Positions 23,571 through 31,650 of a DNA stretch of 38,640 nucleotides are shown piece by piece; positions within the stretch are counted from its first letter, which is position 1; every line of letters starts with the position of its first letter. The notes under the pieces were generated by a model. The model ran no database searches. It saw only the letters and a program-made list of their open reading frames with translations, and was not told the DNA's origin. The position numbers and the translations under genes were made by a program. The stretch comes from Burkholderiaceae bacterium. GTDB lineage: Bacteria > Pseudomonadota > Gammaproteobacteria > Burkholderiales > Burkholderiaceae_C. The stretch lies in contig JAIEMS010000016.1 in the NCBI GenBank assembly GCA_019751915.1, forward strand, positions 1 to 38,640, given 5' to 3'.

Positions 23571-24818
23571 ATGGCCCCAACATCCCCCCCACCGCCCCAT
23601 CCTCCCACCGAGTCTTCCACGGTACTTTGGCCGATGCTGTTGGCTTTGCTGTCGGCCTTTGCTCTGAGCCAAGCGTACCGCACCGTCACCGCCATCATTG
23701 CCACGGGCTTGCAGACCGATTTTGGTTTGTCCTCGTCCTCACTGGGCGCATTTGCCGGTTTGTTTGCGCTGGCTTTTGGCGTGACCCAGTTTTTTATGGG
23801 CATTGGCATGGATTTGTACGGCCTGCGCCGCACGGTGCTGACGGCGTTTCCGCTGACGCTGCTGGGCGCGGGCTTGTCGGCGTGGGCACCGCAATACGGC
23901 TGGCTCATGCTGGGCCAGATGCTGATTGGTGTCGGTTGTGCTCCGGCATTTTTGGCGTGCACGGTGTTTATTGCCCGGCATTTTCCGGCCAGCCAGTTTG
24001 CTTTTATGTCGGGCGTGGGTTTGGGCGTGGGGGGCTTGGGGCTGCTATTGACCGGCACGCCGCTGGCGTGGTTGGTGCAGCACTACGGCTGGCGCAGCGG
24101 GTTTTTCTTGCTGGCGGGGTTGTCGGCTGCGTCGTGGCTGTTGATTTGGCACCGCGTCCATGAACCAGCCTTGCCCGGGCCGGCCCCAGAGCGTGAACGC
24201 TGGGGCACGGCGGTACGCCGTTTTGGTGCGCTGTTTGTGTTGCCGCACACGCTGGGCATTTTGCTGTTGAGCATGGTGGCCTACGCCTCGACGCTGGCGC
24301 TGCGCGGCCTGTGGATTGGCCCGATGTTGATCGAGCGCTACGGTTTTTCGTTGGTGCAAAGTGGCAACGTGGCTTTAGCTATGTCGTTGATTTCGCTGTT
24401 TGGCCCGGCCTGTTTTGGCCACTTCGACCCCGGCCCAACACGGCGGCGGCGTTGGGTGGTCAATTTTTCATTGCTGGTGGCGCTGTTGTACCTGTGCATG
24501 GGTGCGGTACACCATGTGGGCCTGAACATTGCGCTGGTGTTGCTGATTGCCAGCCTGTCGGGGTATTCGGTGTTGCAGTATTCCGATGTGCGCGCCTCTT
24601 ACCCGCCCGACCTGACGGGCCGGGCCTTGTCGGTGTTCACGATGGCGATGTTTTTGGGCGTTGGGTTGATGCAGTGGCTCACCGGCTGGGTGGCGGGGTG
24701 GGCGCAAGCCCAAGGGCTAGACACCTACCAAGCCGTGATGGGCACCATTGCCGCGTTGCTGGCACTTGGCTCGACGGCGTTTCGTTGGCTACCTGCGTCC
24801 CCGTTATTGCCAAAATAG
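23571..24818 (+). CDS. Major facilitator superfamily transporter
   Basis: A 415-residue protein with 12 predicted membrane helices. The MFS signature between helices 2 and 3 reads GIGMDLYGLRRTVL (about residues 79-92), and helix 5 has the Gly-rich GVGLGVGGLGLLLTG. Substrate unknown; it could be an efflux pump or a uptake carrier. The N-terminus is Pro-rich (MAPTSPPPPHPPTESS). The start at 23571 has no Shine-Dalgarno: a hairpin and T-run lie directly before it. A later ATG at 23634, just before helix 1, is a possible alternative. Convergent with the monooxygenase gene. Confidence 0.85.
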   Translation: MAPTSPPPPHPPTESSTVLWPMLLALLSAFALSQAYRTVTAIIATGLQTDFGLSSSSLGAFAGLFALAFGVTQFFMGIGMDLYGLRRTVLTAFPLTLLGAGLSAWAPQYGWLMLGQMLIGVGCAPAFLACTVFIARHFPASQFAFMSGVGLGVGGLGLLLTGTPLAWLVQHYGWRSGFFLLAGLSAASWLLIWHRVHEPALPGPAPERERWGTAVRRFGALFVLPHTLGILLLSMVAYASTLALRGLWIGPMLIERYGFSLVQSGNVALAMSLISLFGPACFGHFDPGPTRRRRWVVNFSLLVALLYLCMGAVHHVGLNIALVLLIASLSGYSVLQYSDVRASYPPDLTGRALSVFTMAMFLGVGLMQWLTGWVAGWAQAQGLDTYQAVMGTIAALLALGSTAFRWLPASPLLPK

Positions 24819-24820
24819 GA

Positions 24821-24877
24821 ATCAAAATGACCAGTAGCCCTTGCTCCATCAGCATTTTTAGCTATTGATTAAGTAGC
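24821..24877 (-). repeat. Two-hairpin intergenic repeat, copy 8, overlapping a gene end
   Basis: CAAAATGACCAGTAGCCCTT, then CAGCATTTTTAGCTATTGATT and AAGTAGC. It fills the space between convergent genes and contains the stop codon (24869-24871) of the monooxygenase gene. Confidence 0.75.
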
Positions 24878-26083
24878 AGAAAATTCAGCCGCCAAACCGT
24901 CGCCCCGGTACAACCAAGGCACATCCAACAAGCGTTCACCCAGCAAGCGCAAAGACAGGTCGCGCCCCCAGCGCAGCGGGCCGGTGGCATGAAAAATTTG
25001 CCCATTGCGCTCGGAGCGCGCTTGCACCCGTGCGTTGCGCCGCCAGCGGTTGAGCGCATAGCGGCGCAGGCGCAGTGTCAGCTCAATGTCGTGCATCGCC
25101 AACGATTGCTGCAACTGCGCTGCGTCTTCGATGGCCATGCCCGCGCCCTGCGCCAAGTAGGGGCGCATGGGGTGGGCTGCATCGCCCAGCAGCGCCACCA
25201 GCCCTTGGGCCATTTGCTCGGCGCTGCTGACGGGCGGACGGTCTGACAGCGGCCACAGCCGCCAGCCTTGGCCCGCTGTGGGCACTGCACGCACCAAGTC
25301 TTGCAGAGCCGGGCAAGTGCCCCGCAAGGCTTGCTCCAAATCGGCGGCGTTGGCGGCGTGGTTCCAGTTTTGTAAATCGGCAGGGGCTGGGCCTTGCACA
25401 ATCACCACCAAGTTTTGTAACTCACCGCAGCGCACCGGGTATTGAATAGCGTGCAAACGCGGCCCCAGCCAAGCGGTCACTTGGGTGCTGCGCAGAGCGC
25501 TGGGCAAGGCATTTTGGAGGGCCAAGGCGCGGTAGGCCAAATGGTCGCTGGTGCGCGGTGGGCCGTCGGCCAGCAGCTGGGTGCGGATGCGGCTCCACAG
25601 CCCGTCTGCACCAATGAGCACATCGCCCTCGACCTCTTGACCGGCACTGGTGCGAATCAACACCGCCCCAGACTCTTGCCGGTGCTGTTCGACGGTTTGC
25701 CCCAAGTTTAGTTGCACATCGGCCTGCTCTTGCACCGCCGCCAGCAGCAAGCCTTGCAAATCGGCCCGGTGGATGGTGACGTAGGGTGCGCCATAGCGCT
25801 GCACCGCCCGCTCTGCCAGTGGCAACACGGCCAACGTGCGTCCCGATACGGCGCAGCGCACCTGCAATTGCGTCGGGAACGCCACCACAGACTCCAGTGC
25901 CGATTGCAGCCCCCAGCGGTGCAAATGGCGCACCACGTTCGGCCCCAATTGCACCCCCGCACCCACCTCGCTCAACAGCCCTTGGCGTTCATATAGCCGC
26001 ACATCGCAGCCCGCCTGCGCTGCTGCCAGTGCCGCAGCCAAACCACCGATGCCGCCACCGGCAATCAACACTTGTTTTTTCAT
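24869..26083 (-). CDS. FAD-dependent aromatic monooxygenase (UbiH/salicylate hydroxylase type)
   Basis: A 404-residue flavoprotein hydroxylase. The FAD motif IAGGGIGGLAAALAAAQAG is at residues 7-25; the middle GDVLIGADGLWSRIR matches the DG motif that binds NAD(P)H and FAD; the GD motif is LVALLGDAAHPMRPYLAQGAG (with the usual HPMxPxxAQG). This points to a class A hydroxylase of salicylate, 3-hydroxybenzoate or a similar ring acid; the substrate is not certain. ATG at 26083. It follows acnA by 24 bases on the same strand and may be transcribed with it. Its last four residues and TAA stop lie within repeat copy 8, so the C-terminus has been reset by the repeat. Confidence 0.85.
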   Translation of the reverse strand: MKKQVLIAGGGIGGLAAALAAAQAGCDVRLYERQGLLSEVGAGVQLGPNVVRHLHRWGLQSALESVVAFPTQLQVRCAVSGRTLAVLPLAERAVQRYGAPYVTIHRADLQGLLLAAVQEQADVQLNLGQTVEQHRQESGAVLIRTSAGQEVEGDVLIGADGLWSRIRTQLLADGPPRTSDHLAYRALALQNALPSALRSTQVTAWLGPRLHAIQYPVRCGELQNLVVIVQGPAPADLQNWNHAANAADLEQALRGTCPALQDLVRAVPTAGQGWRLWPLSDRPPVSSAEQMAQGLVALLGDAAHPMRPYLAQGAGMAIEDAAQLQQSLAMHDIELTLRLRRYALNRWRRNARVQARSERNGQIFHATGPLRWGRDLSLRLLGERLLDVPWLYRGDGLAAEFSAT

Positions 26084-26107
26084 GGTGAACCCGTCTGGGC
26101 TGGGCGT

Positions 26108-28933
26108 TTAAGCGTCCAGCAATTGGTGCAGCACGTAGGGCAAGATGCCACCGGCGCGGTAGTAATCGACCTCGATGGGGGTGTCGATGCGCAGCGTCAC
26201 AGAGACCACCTTTTGGGAGCCGTCGGCACGGTGGATGACCAAAACGGCCTCGCTTTGGGGTGTCAGGGCCGGATTGGCCAGCATATCAATCGACTCCTCG
26301 CCGGTCAGCTCCAAGCTTTGCCACGAGTCCGAACCGCGAAATTGCAGCGGCAGCACGCCCATGCCGACCAAATTGGAGCGGTGAATGCGCTCAAAGCTGC
26401 GCGCAATCACAGCCTTGATGCCCAGCAATTGGGTGCCCTTGGCAGCCCAGTCGCGGCTCGAGCCGGTGCCGTACTCCTCGCCAGCAAATACCACCGTAGG
26501 TATGCCCTGTGCCAAATACTGCTGCGCTGCATCAAAGATGAACATCTTCTCGTTTTGTAACGGGCCATCGTGCTGGAACAGCGTGATGCCACCTTCTTCG
26601 CGCGAGCCATCTTCCAGCGGGGGCAGCATCCTATTTTGGATGCGGACATTGGCAAAGGTGCCCCGCACCATGACCTCGTGGTGGCCTCGGCGTGCGCCGT
26701 AGCTGTTGAAGTCGGCGGGGGCCACGCCTTGGGCTTGCAGCCACTGGCCTGCGGGCGAGGTGGCAGGGATGGAGCCAGCGGGCGAGATGTGGTCGGTGGT
26801 GATCGAGTCGCCCAGCAGGGCCATGACACGGGCATTTTTGACCGTTCCAAGGGCTTTTTGCTCGCTAGCGCTTGCCACGCAATCTTTATATGCTATGTTT
26901 TTCATAGCAAAATCGGCGAAAAATGGTGGCTTGGCAATGTAGCTGCTGGTCGGCCAAGTGTAGGTACTGCCGGTGACGCTGGTGATTTTTTGCCACAGCT
27001 TGCCCGGTTTAGACCGAACCTTGGCGTAGTTTTTGCGAAAGGCCTTGCCTTGCATCGCAAACTTCATCAGTTGGTCGATTTCTTCGCTGCTGGGCCAAAT
27101 ATCGCCCAAATAGATATTGCGGCCCTTCTTGTCTTGGCCCACGGGCTGGGTCATCAGATCGGTCAGCACGGTACCGGCAATCGCGTAAGCCACCACCAAC
27201 GGCGGGCTGGCTAAAAAGTTGGCCTTGAGGTTGGGGTGGATGCGCGCCTCAAAATTGCGGTTGCCCGAAAGCACCGCAGCGCAAACCACATCGTTTTGCG
27301 TGATGGCCGCATTCAGGGCGGGGGTTAAGTCACCCGCATTGCCAATGCAGGTGGTGCAGCCATAACCGACCAAGGAGAAGCCGAGTTTTTCGAGGTAGGG
27401 TAAAAGGCCGGTTTCGCGCAGGTACTGGGTGACGATGCGCGAACCGGGGGCCAGCGAAGTTTTGATGTGTGGCTTGACCCGCAACCCCGCCTTGACCGCC
27501 TTTTTTGCCAGCAAACCAGCGGCCAGCAGCACGCTGGGGTTAGAGGTATTGGTGCAACTGGTGATGGCGGCCATCAGCACATCGCCATGGCCCAGTGTTA
27601 AAGCGTCGTCTGTGCTGCTGGGCATGCTCACATTGGTGGAGCCAGCGTTTTGGCTGGCGACCCGGTGGCGCTGCAACAAGCTGCCAGCGTTTTGGCCGAA
27701 ACCGTTGTCTGTCGCTGGCTGGCTGAACAACTGGGAAAACTGGTGGGCCACTTGGCCCAACTCGATGCGATCTTGGGGACGCTTGGGGCCAGCCACGCTG
27801 GGCGTGACGCTGCCCAAATCGAGCGAGACCACTTGCGAATAATCGATATCTCCGTCCAGCGGCACCCCAAACAGCTCTTGTGCACGAAAGTAGGCCTCGA
27901 AGGTCTCGATGTCGGCTTTACTGCGTCCTGTGCCCTTAAAGTAGCTGATTGTTTTCTCATCGACCGGGAAAAACCCCATCGTGGCCCCATATTCGGGTGC
28001 CATGTTGGCGATGGTGGCCCGGTCGGGCAGGGTCAAACGGCGTGTGCCTTCACCAAAAAACTCGACAAATTTGCCGACCACCTTGTGCTGGCGCAACAGC
28101 TCCGTCACGGTCAGTACCAAGTCGGTGGCCGTTACTCCGCCGCGCAACTGGCCTGTGAGCTGCACGCCCACCACATCGGGCGTGAGCAAATACACCGGCT
28201 GGCCGAGCATGGCGGCTTCGGCTTCGATACCACCGACCCCCCAACCGACGACACCCATACCGTTAATCATGGTGGTGTGGCTGTCGGTACCGACCAAGGT
28301 ATCAGGGTAATAAATACGGCCTTTGGATTTGTGAACACCACGGGCCAGATATTCAAGATTGACCTGATGGACAATGCCAAACCCCGGTGGTACAACACCG
28401 AAGGTGTCAAATGCCTGCATGCCCCATTTCATGAATTCGTAGCGCTCGCGGTTGCGCTGGAATTCGAGCTGCATATTCAGGTCAAATGAATCTTTTTGGC
28501 CGTAATGATCGACCATGACCGAATGATCAATCACTAAATCAACCGGTACCAGAGGTTCTATTTTTTCTGGGTTTTTGCCCCACTGTTGGGCTACTGTTCG
28601 CATTGCTGCCAAGTCGGCCAGCAGTGGAACACCGGTAAAGTCTTGCAATACTACGCGTGAAACCACAAAGGGAATTTCGGCATTGCGGGCAGCTTGTGGT
28701 TGCCATTGGGCCAGTTGTGCCACATGCTCAGGCAGTATTTTCTTGCCGTCACAATGGCGCAGTACCGATTCGAGCACAATGCGAATCGACATCGGCAGGC
28801 GCTTTACCGATGGAAATTGCTTTGCCAGTGCGGGAAGTGAATAAAAACGGCCTTCTTTACCCGATGCTGTCTTAAACTTCTGCAGTGTTTTGGAAAAAGC
28901 GTGGCGCGCGGCGCTGTGGGATGACGAGGCCAT
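26108..28933 (-). CDS. acnA: Aconitate hydratase A with a repeat-encoded insert
   Basis: A 941-residue aconitase (citrate to isocitrate, TCA cycle). The [4Fe-4S] cysteines are Cys460 ([10 protein letters not shown]), Cys526 and Cys529 ([10 protein letters not shown]); [19 protein letters not shown] (217-235) and [18 protein letters not shown] (706-723) are typical. It is longer than E. coli AcnA (891). Part of the extra length, residues 674-695 ([20 protein letters not shown]...), is encoded by an in-frame copy of the intergenic two-hairpin repeat. The insert lies in the linker before the C-terminal swivelling domain, a place likely to tolerate it. ATG 28933 has AAGGA (28941-28945) 7 bases upstream; the longer in-frame start at 29032 would include a hairpin region and is rejected. 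Confidence 0.95.
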   Translation of the reverse strand: MASSSHSAARHAFSKTLQKFKTASGKEGRFYSLPALAKQFPSVKRLPMSIRIVLESVLRHCDGKKILPEHVAQLAQWQPQAARNAEIPFVVSRVVLQDFTGVPLLADLAAMRTVAQQWGKNPEKIEPLVPVDLVIDHSVMVDHYGQKDSFDLNMQLEFQRNRERYEFMKWGMQAFDTFGVVPPGFGIVHQVNLEYLARGVHKSKGRIYYPDTLVGTDSHTTMINGMGVVGWGVGGIEAEAAMLGQPVYLLTPDVVGVQLTGQLRGGVTATDLVLTVTELLRQHKVVGKFVEFFGEGTRRLTLPDRATIANMAPEYGATMGFFPVDEKTISYFKGTGRSKADIETFEAYFRAQELFGVPLDGDIDYSQVVSLDLGSVTPSVAGPKRPQDRIELGQVAHQFSQLFSQPATDNGFGQNAGSLLQRHRVASQNAGSTNVSMPSSTDDALTLGHGDVLMAAITSCTNTSNPSVLLAAGLLAKKAVKAGLRVKPHIKTSLAPGSRIVTQYLRETGLLPYLEKLGFSLVGYGCTTCIGNAGDLTPALNAAITQNDVVCAAVLSGNRNFEARIHPNLKANFLASPPLVVAYAIAGTVLTDLMTQPVGQDKKGRNIYLGDIWPSSEEIDQLMKFAMQGKAFRKNYAKVRSKPGKLWQKITSVTGSTYTWPTSSYIAKPPFFADFAMKNIAYKDCVASASEQKALGTVKNARVMALLGDSITTDHISPAGSIPATSPAGQWLQAQGVAPADFNSYGARRGHHEVMVRGTFANVRIQNRMLPPLEDGSREEGGITLFQHDGPLQNEKMFIFDAAQQYLAQGIPTVVFAGEEYGTGSSRDWAAKGTQLLGIKAVIARSFERIHRSNLVGMGVLPLQFRGSDSWQSLELTGEESIDMLANPALTPQSEAVLVIHRADGSQKVVSVTLRIDTPIEVDYYRAGGILPYVLHQLLDA
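26851..26913 (-). repeat. Two-hairpin repeat, copy 9, inside the acnA coding sequence
   Basis: On the acnA strand: TTTTGCTATGAAAAACATAG, CA, then GCGTGGCAAGCGCTAGCG and AGCAAAAAGCCC. GCTATG/CATAGC forms hairpin 1; the AAGCGCTAG and CAAAAAGCCC tail matches intergenic copies. It is in frame and encodes about 21 residues. Confidence 0.75.
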
Positions 28934-28947
28934 GGGAGATTCCTTGG

Positions 28948-28968
28948 AATGGTGCAACGAGCACCATT
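28948..28968 (-). promoter_or_regulatory. Hairpin in the acnA leader, next to the ribosome binding site
   Basis: AATGGTGC-TCGTT-GCACCATT on the acnA strand: 8 perfect base pairs, 5-base loop, ending 2 bases before AAGGA. It could affect ribosome access or RNA stability. The loop is not that of an animal iron-responsive element. Confidence 0.4.
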
Positions 28969-29004
28969 TTGGCAGCGTTGTGGCCTGTTGCCCACCATTA
29001 CCAA

Positions 29005-29038
29005 GCCTGTGCTGCACACTGGAGTGCAGCACGCAGGC
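29005..29038 (-). promoter_or_regulatory. Long inverted repeat upstream of acnA
   Basis: Core GTGCTGCAC-N6-GTGCAGCAC (29009-29032), extended by GCCTG/CAGGC with a small bulge. It lies between the terminator of the H-NS-like gene and acnA; either an operator near the acnA promoter or a leader structure. Confidence 0.4.
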
Positions 29039-29065
29039 AAAAAAATGTCCGCCGAGGCGGACATT
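29037..29065 (-). terminator. Intrinsic terminator of the H-NS-like gene
   Basis: On the minus strand AATGTCCGCC and GGCGGACATT pair, followed by seven T. It begins 4 bases after the stop codon at 29069. Confidence 0.9.
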
Positions 29066-29068
29066 GCT

Positions 29069-29356
29069 TTAAATTGCGAATTGCGAACGGTCTTGGCCGT
29101 CAATCCACTTAGGTGCCTTGCCACGGCCTGTCCATGTTTTGCCGGTGGCTGGGTCGCGGTATTTGGCAGCCACTTTGGAGCCCAGTGTCACGCCGCGTGT
29201 ACGGCCTGTAGAGAAAACGTCTTTTTGCGTCAATTCAAACTGTTCGACCAGTGCGCGCACTTGGGCTACAGCGGCTGAAATTTCTTCGCGGCGGGCGTTC
29301 AGGATTTCTTTTTCGAGGGCTTCGCGTTGTGCGAGCAGGGATTGGTATTTAGACAT
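29069..29356 (-). CDS. H-NS family nucleoid protein
   Basis: A 95-residue H-NS-like protein. Residues 1-50 form the oligomerising coiled coil (LLAQREALEKEILNARREEI); the C-terminal DNA-binding part has AAKYRDPATGKTWTGRGKAP (63-82) and KWI, the conserved H-NS/BpH3 core with the loop that inserts into AT-rich minor grooves. Such proteins silence AT-rich foreign DNA (family knowledge); the AT-rich gene at 251-1057 is the sort of target expected. ATG at 29356 with no clear Shine-Dalgarno. Own promoter (TATAAT at 29388-29393) and own strong terminator show a single-gene unit. Confidence 0.93.
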   Translation of the reverse strand: MSKYQSLLAQREALEKEILNARREEISAAVAQVRALVEQFELTQKDVFSTGRTRGVTLGSKVAAKYRDPATGKTWTGRGKAPKWIDGQDRSQFAI

Positions 29357-29387
29357 GGTAGAAAAGGAATGGGGTGAAGAAGCCGCG

Positions 29388-29393
29388 ATTATA
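29388..29393 (-). promoter_or_regulatory. -10 element of the H-NS-like gene
   Basis: TATAAT on the minus strand, 32 bases upstream of the start codon. No good -35 is visible at the right spacing. Confidence 0.45.
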
Positions 29394-29466
29394 TTGGAAA
29401 CTTTGATTTGCAGCGTGAATCTTCCACTTATAAAACCACAGTCAGCGCAGTAGATTGTTTGAGCGT

Positions 29467-30768
29467 CTAGGAAAGACCCCGTGAGGGCTGAAATGCTAAA
29501 ACTTTGTCGATGCGCTTTCCATCCAAGTCCATGACTTCAAATATCCATCCTTCACAAACAATACGTTCTGCCAGAGTGGGTAAATGTCCAGAGACCGCCA
29601 TCAATAATCCGGCCAACGTGTTATAGCGTCCCCGTTCTTCTTCGGGTAAATCGCGGATACCCAAACGCGCTTTCAGTTCTGCTACGGGCACTTGCCCATC
29701 GAGCAACCATGAGCCATCTGCGCGCTGTAATGCCCAAGCATCCATATCGGCCCCGGGTTGCAATTCGCCGGTAATGGCTTCTAGCAAATCGCGCGGGGTC
29801 ATGATGCCCTGCACCACACCATATTCATCGACGACAAACACCATGCGCCCCGAACGTGCCCGAAACTGCTCTAGCAATTCCATGCCACTGAGTGTTTCTG
29901 GCAAAAACGAGGCCGGTTGCACATAAGGTGCAATGTTCGGCACCACCTGCGCACGCAACTCCAGCAAATGGGCCACGCTGATGATGCCCACCACATCGTC
30001 GAGCGACCCCCGGCACACCGGATACCACGAATGGACGGCTTTGTCGCTGCGGGCGCTGGCAATGTGCAGGCATTGATCGACGGTAAAGCTGGCATCGAGC
30101 CATTGCACATCGCCGCGCGGCACCATGATCGAAGTCAGGGGCCGGTCATCGAGCCGAAAAACGTTTTGCACCATCTGGTGTTCGTGGTGTTCAATCACCC
30201 CGGCATCGCGGCCCTCTTCTAAGCTGGCGGCAATTTCTTCTTCCGTCACGGCGCGTTCGGCGGTGTTGTCCACGCGCAGCAGTTTGAGCACGCCGTGGGT
30301 CGAGACCGACAGCAAGCGCACGAACGGTTTGGCAATACGTGCCACCCAAACCATAGGCCGCGCCACCCATCGGGCTACCGTTTCGGGGTAGAGCTGACCG
30401 ATGCGCTTGGGCACCAATTCGCCAAAAACGATGGTGACAAAAGTAATGATGGTGATCACAATGGCCGTGGCTGAGATACTGGCGGCAGCCTCGGGAACGC
30501 CCCAGCCTTGCAGCGAGTGGGCCAAGTTGTCGCTGAATGCGGCTTCGCCCAAAATGCCGTTGAGCATGCCGATAGAGGTAATGCCCACCTGCACGGACGA
30601 CAAAAATTGCGTCGGGTCTTCCAGCAGCATCAAAGCTGCCTGTGCACCCTTATCACCGGCCTCCGCCATGGCGGTCAGACGGGCCTTGCGGCTGGATGCG
30701 AGGGCCAGCTCAGACATAGCGAACACGCCATTGAGCAGTGTCAGCAGCGCGATCAGCAGAAAATCCAT
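29467..30768 (-). CDS. CNNM/HlyC-CorC family membrane protein with CBS domains
   Basis: A 433-residue protein. An N-terminal CNNM (DUF21) membrane domain with about four helices (MDFLLIALLTLLNGVFAMSELAL at the start, SARKARL-type motif after helix 1) is followed by a CBS pair (about 205-335, with SIMVPRGDVQWLDAS and EYGVVQGIMTPRDLLEAI) and a CorC_HlyC domain (about 345-425). These proteins are linked to Mg2+ or Co2+ efflux or sensing; 'hemolysin' in their common name is historical and not evidence of toxicity. ATG at 30768 lies only 24 bases from the divergent apaH start, so promoters must be tightly packed or reach into the coding ends. Confidence 0.9.
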   Translation of the reverse strand: MDFLLIALLTLLNGVFAMSELALASSRKARLTAMAEAGDKGAQAALMLLEDPTQFLSSVQVGITSIGMLNGILGEAAFSDNLAHSLQGWGVPEAAASISATAIVITIITFVTIVFGELVPKRIGQLYPETVARWVARPMVWVARIAKPFVRLLSVSTHGVLKLLRVDNTAERAVTEEEIAASLEEGRDAGVIEHHEHQMVQNVFRLDDRPLTSIMVPRGDVQWLDASFTVDQCLHIASARSDKAVHSWYPVCRGSLDDVVGIISVAHLLELRAQVVPNIAPYVQPASFLPETLSGMELLEQFRARSGRMVFVVDEYGVVQGIMTPRDLLEAITGELQPGADMDAWALQRADGSWLLDGQVPVAELKARLGIRDLPEEERGRYNTLAGLLMAVSGHLPTLAERIVCEGWIFEVMDLDGKRIDKVLAFQPSRGLS

Positions 30769-30792
30769 GGATTAAAAGTAAATAGGAACACT

Positions 30793-31635
30793 ATGGCACT
30801 TTACTGTATCGGCGATGTTCAGGGCTGTGATGCCGCATTGCAGCGTTTGCTCGCGCACATTGGGTTCTCCCCCAGCCGCGACACGGTTTATCTTTTGGGC
30901 GATTTGGTCAATCGTGGCCCAGATTCTGGCGCAGTGCTGCGCCGCTGCATGGCGCACGAGGGGGCGATTTACCCTCTGCTGGGCAACCACGATCTGCACT
31001 TGCTGGCCGCAGCGCACGGTGCGCGCAAGCCCTCGCGCCGCGACACCCTCGACAGCGTATTGCAGGCCCGCGACCGCAGCGCTTTGCTCGATTGGCTGCG
31101 CCAGCAGCCACTGGCCCGCCAGCACACCCACCGTGGCCAAGTGCTGCTGATGGTGCATGCAGGCGTTTTGCCCGCGTGGAGCACTGCCGACACACTGGCG
31201 TTGGCCGATGAGGTTCACGCGGTACTGCAAAGTGCCGACCTGCCACATTTTTTGCATCAGATGTACGGCAATGCCCCCGACCGTTGGAGCGACGACCTGA
31301 TGGGCATGAACCGCTTGCGCGTCATCGTCAATGCCCTGACCCGGTTGCGCTTTTGCACGCCGGGCGGAAGAATGGATTTTGATAGCACCGAAAGCGCCAC
31401 CGACACCCCACCGGGGTTGGTACCGTGGTTTGATGTGCCCAGTCGCCGTACCAAAGAGACCTTGGTGGCTTTTGGACATTGGTCTACGCTGGGTTGGCTT
31501 GACCGTCCCCATGTGCTCGGACTCGATACGGGCTGCGTTTGGGGCGGTTGTTTGAGCGCTGTGCGCTTTGGCAAGACGCTGGCCGAACGCGAATGCCTGC
31601 AAGTCAAATGCTTGCAGGCCCAAAAACCGGGCTAG
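30793..31635 (+). CDS. apaH: Symmetrical diadenosine tetraphosphatase
   Basis: A 280-residue phosphoesterase that splits Ap4A into two ADP and, in E. coli, removes Np4 caps from RNA. The metallophosphatase motifs are clear: GDVQGC (7-12), GDLVNRGPDS (about 36-45), LGNHDLHLL (about 62-70), VHAGVLP (about 121-127), and the C-terminal GHWSTLG and LDTGCVWGG. Full length. ATG at 30793 has AGGA at 30784-30787; a longer in-frame start at 30508 lies inside the divergent gene and is rejected. A 9-bp inverted repeat lies in its last codons (31595-31619). Convergent with the helicase gene, 15 bases apart. Confidence 0.95.
   Translation: MALYCIGDVQGCDAALQRLLAHIGFSPSRDTVYLLGDLVNRGPDSGAVLRRCMAHEGAIYPLLGNHDLHLLAAAHGARKPSRRDTLDSVLQARDRSALLDWLRQQPLARQHTHRGQVLLMVHAGVLPAWSTADTLALADEVHAVLQSADLPHFLHQMYGNAPDRWSDDLMGMNRLRVIVNALTRLRFCTPGGRMDFDSTESATDTPPGLVPWFDVPSRRTKETLVAFGHWSTLGWLDRPHVLGLDTGCVWGGCLSAVRFGKTLAERECLQVKCLQAQKPG
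31595..31619. other. Inverted repeat within the end of apaH
   Basis: GCCTGCAAG-TCAAATG-CTTGCAGGC, nine perfect base pairs around a 7-base loop, 15 bases before the apaH stop. No T-run follows on either strand, so it is not a classic terminator, but it may shield the 3' end or act with the convergent helicase gene end. Confidence 0.5.
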
Positions 31636-31650
31636 TCGAGCACCGTCAAT

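Noticed and set aside
28948-28968. Iron-responsive element (IRE) before acnA
   Set aside because: The stem is good, but the loop and bulge of an IRE are missing; kept only as an unspecified hairpin.
29467-30768. Hemolysin (toxin) function of the CNNM/CBS protein
   Set aside because: The name hemolysin is historical for this family; the domains point to ion transport or sensing.
30772-31623. Open frame of 283 codons antisense to apaH
   Set aside because: Covers apaH almost exactly; apaH motifs are complete on the plus strand.
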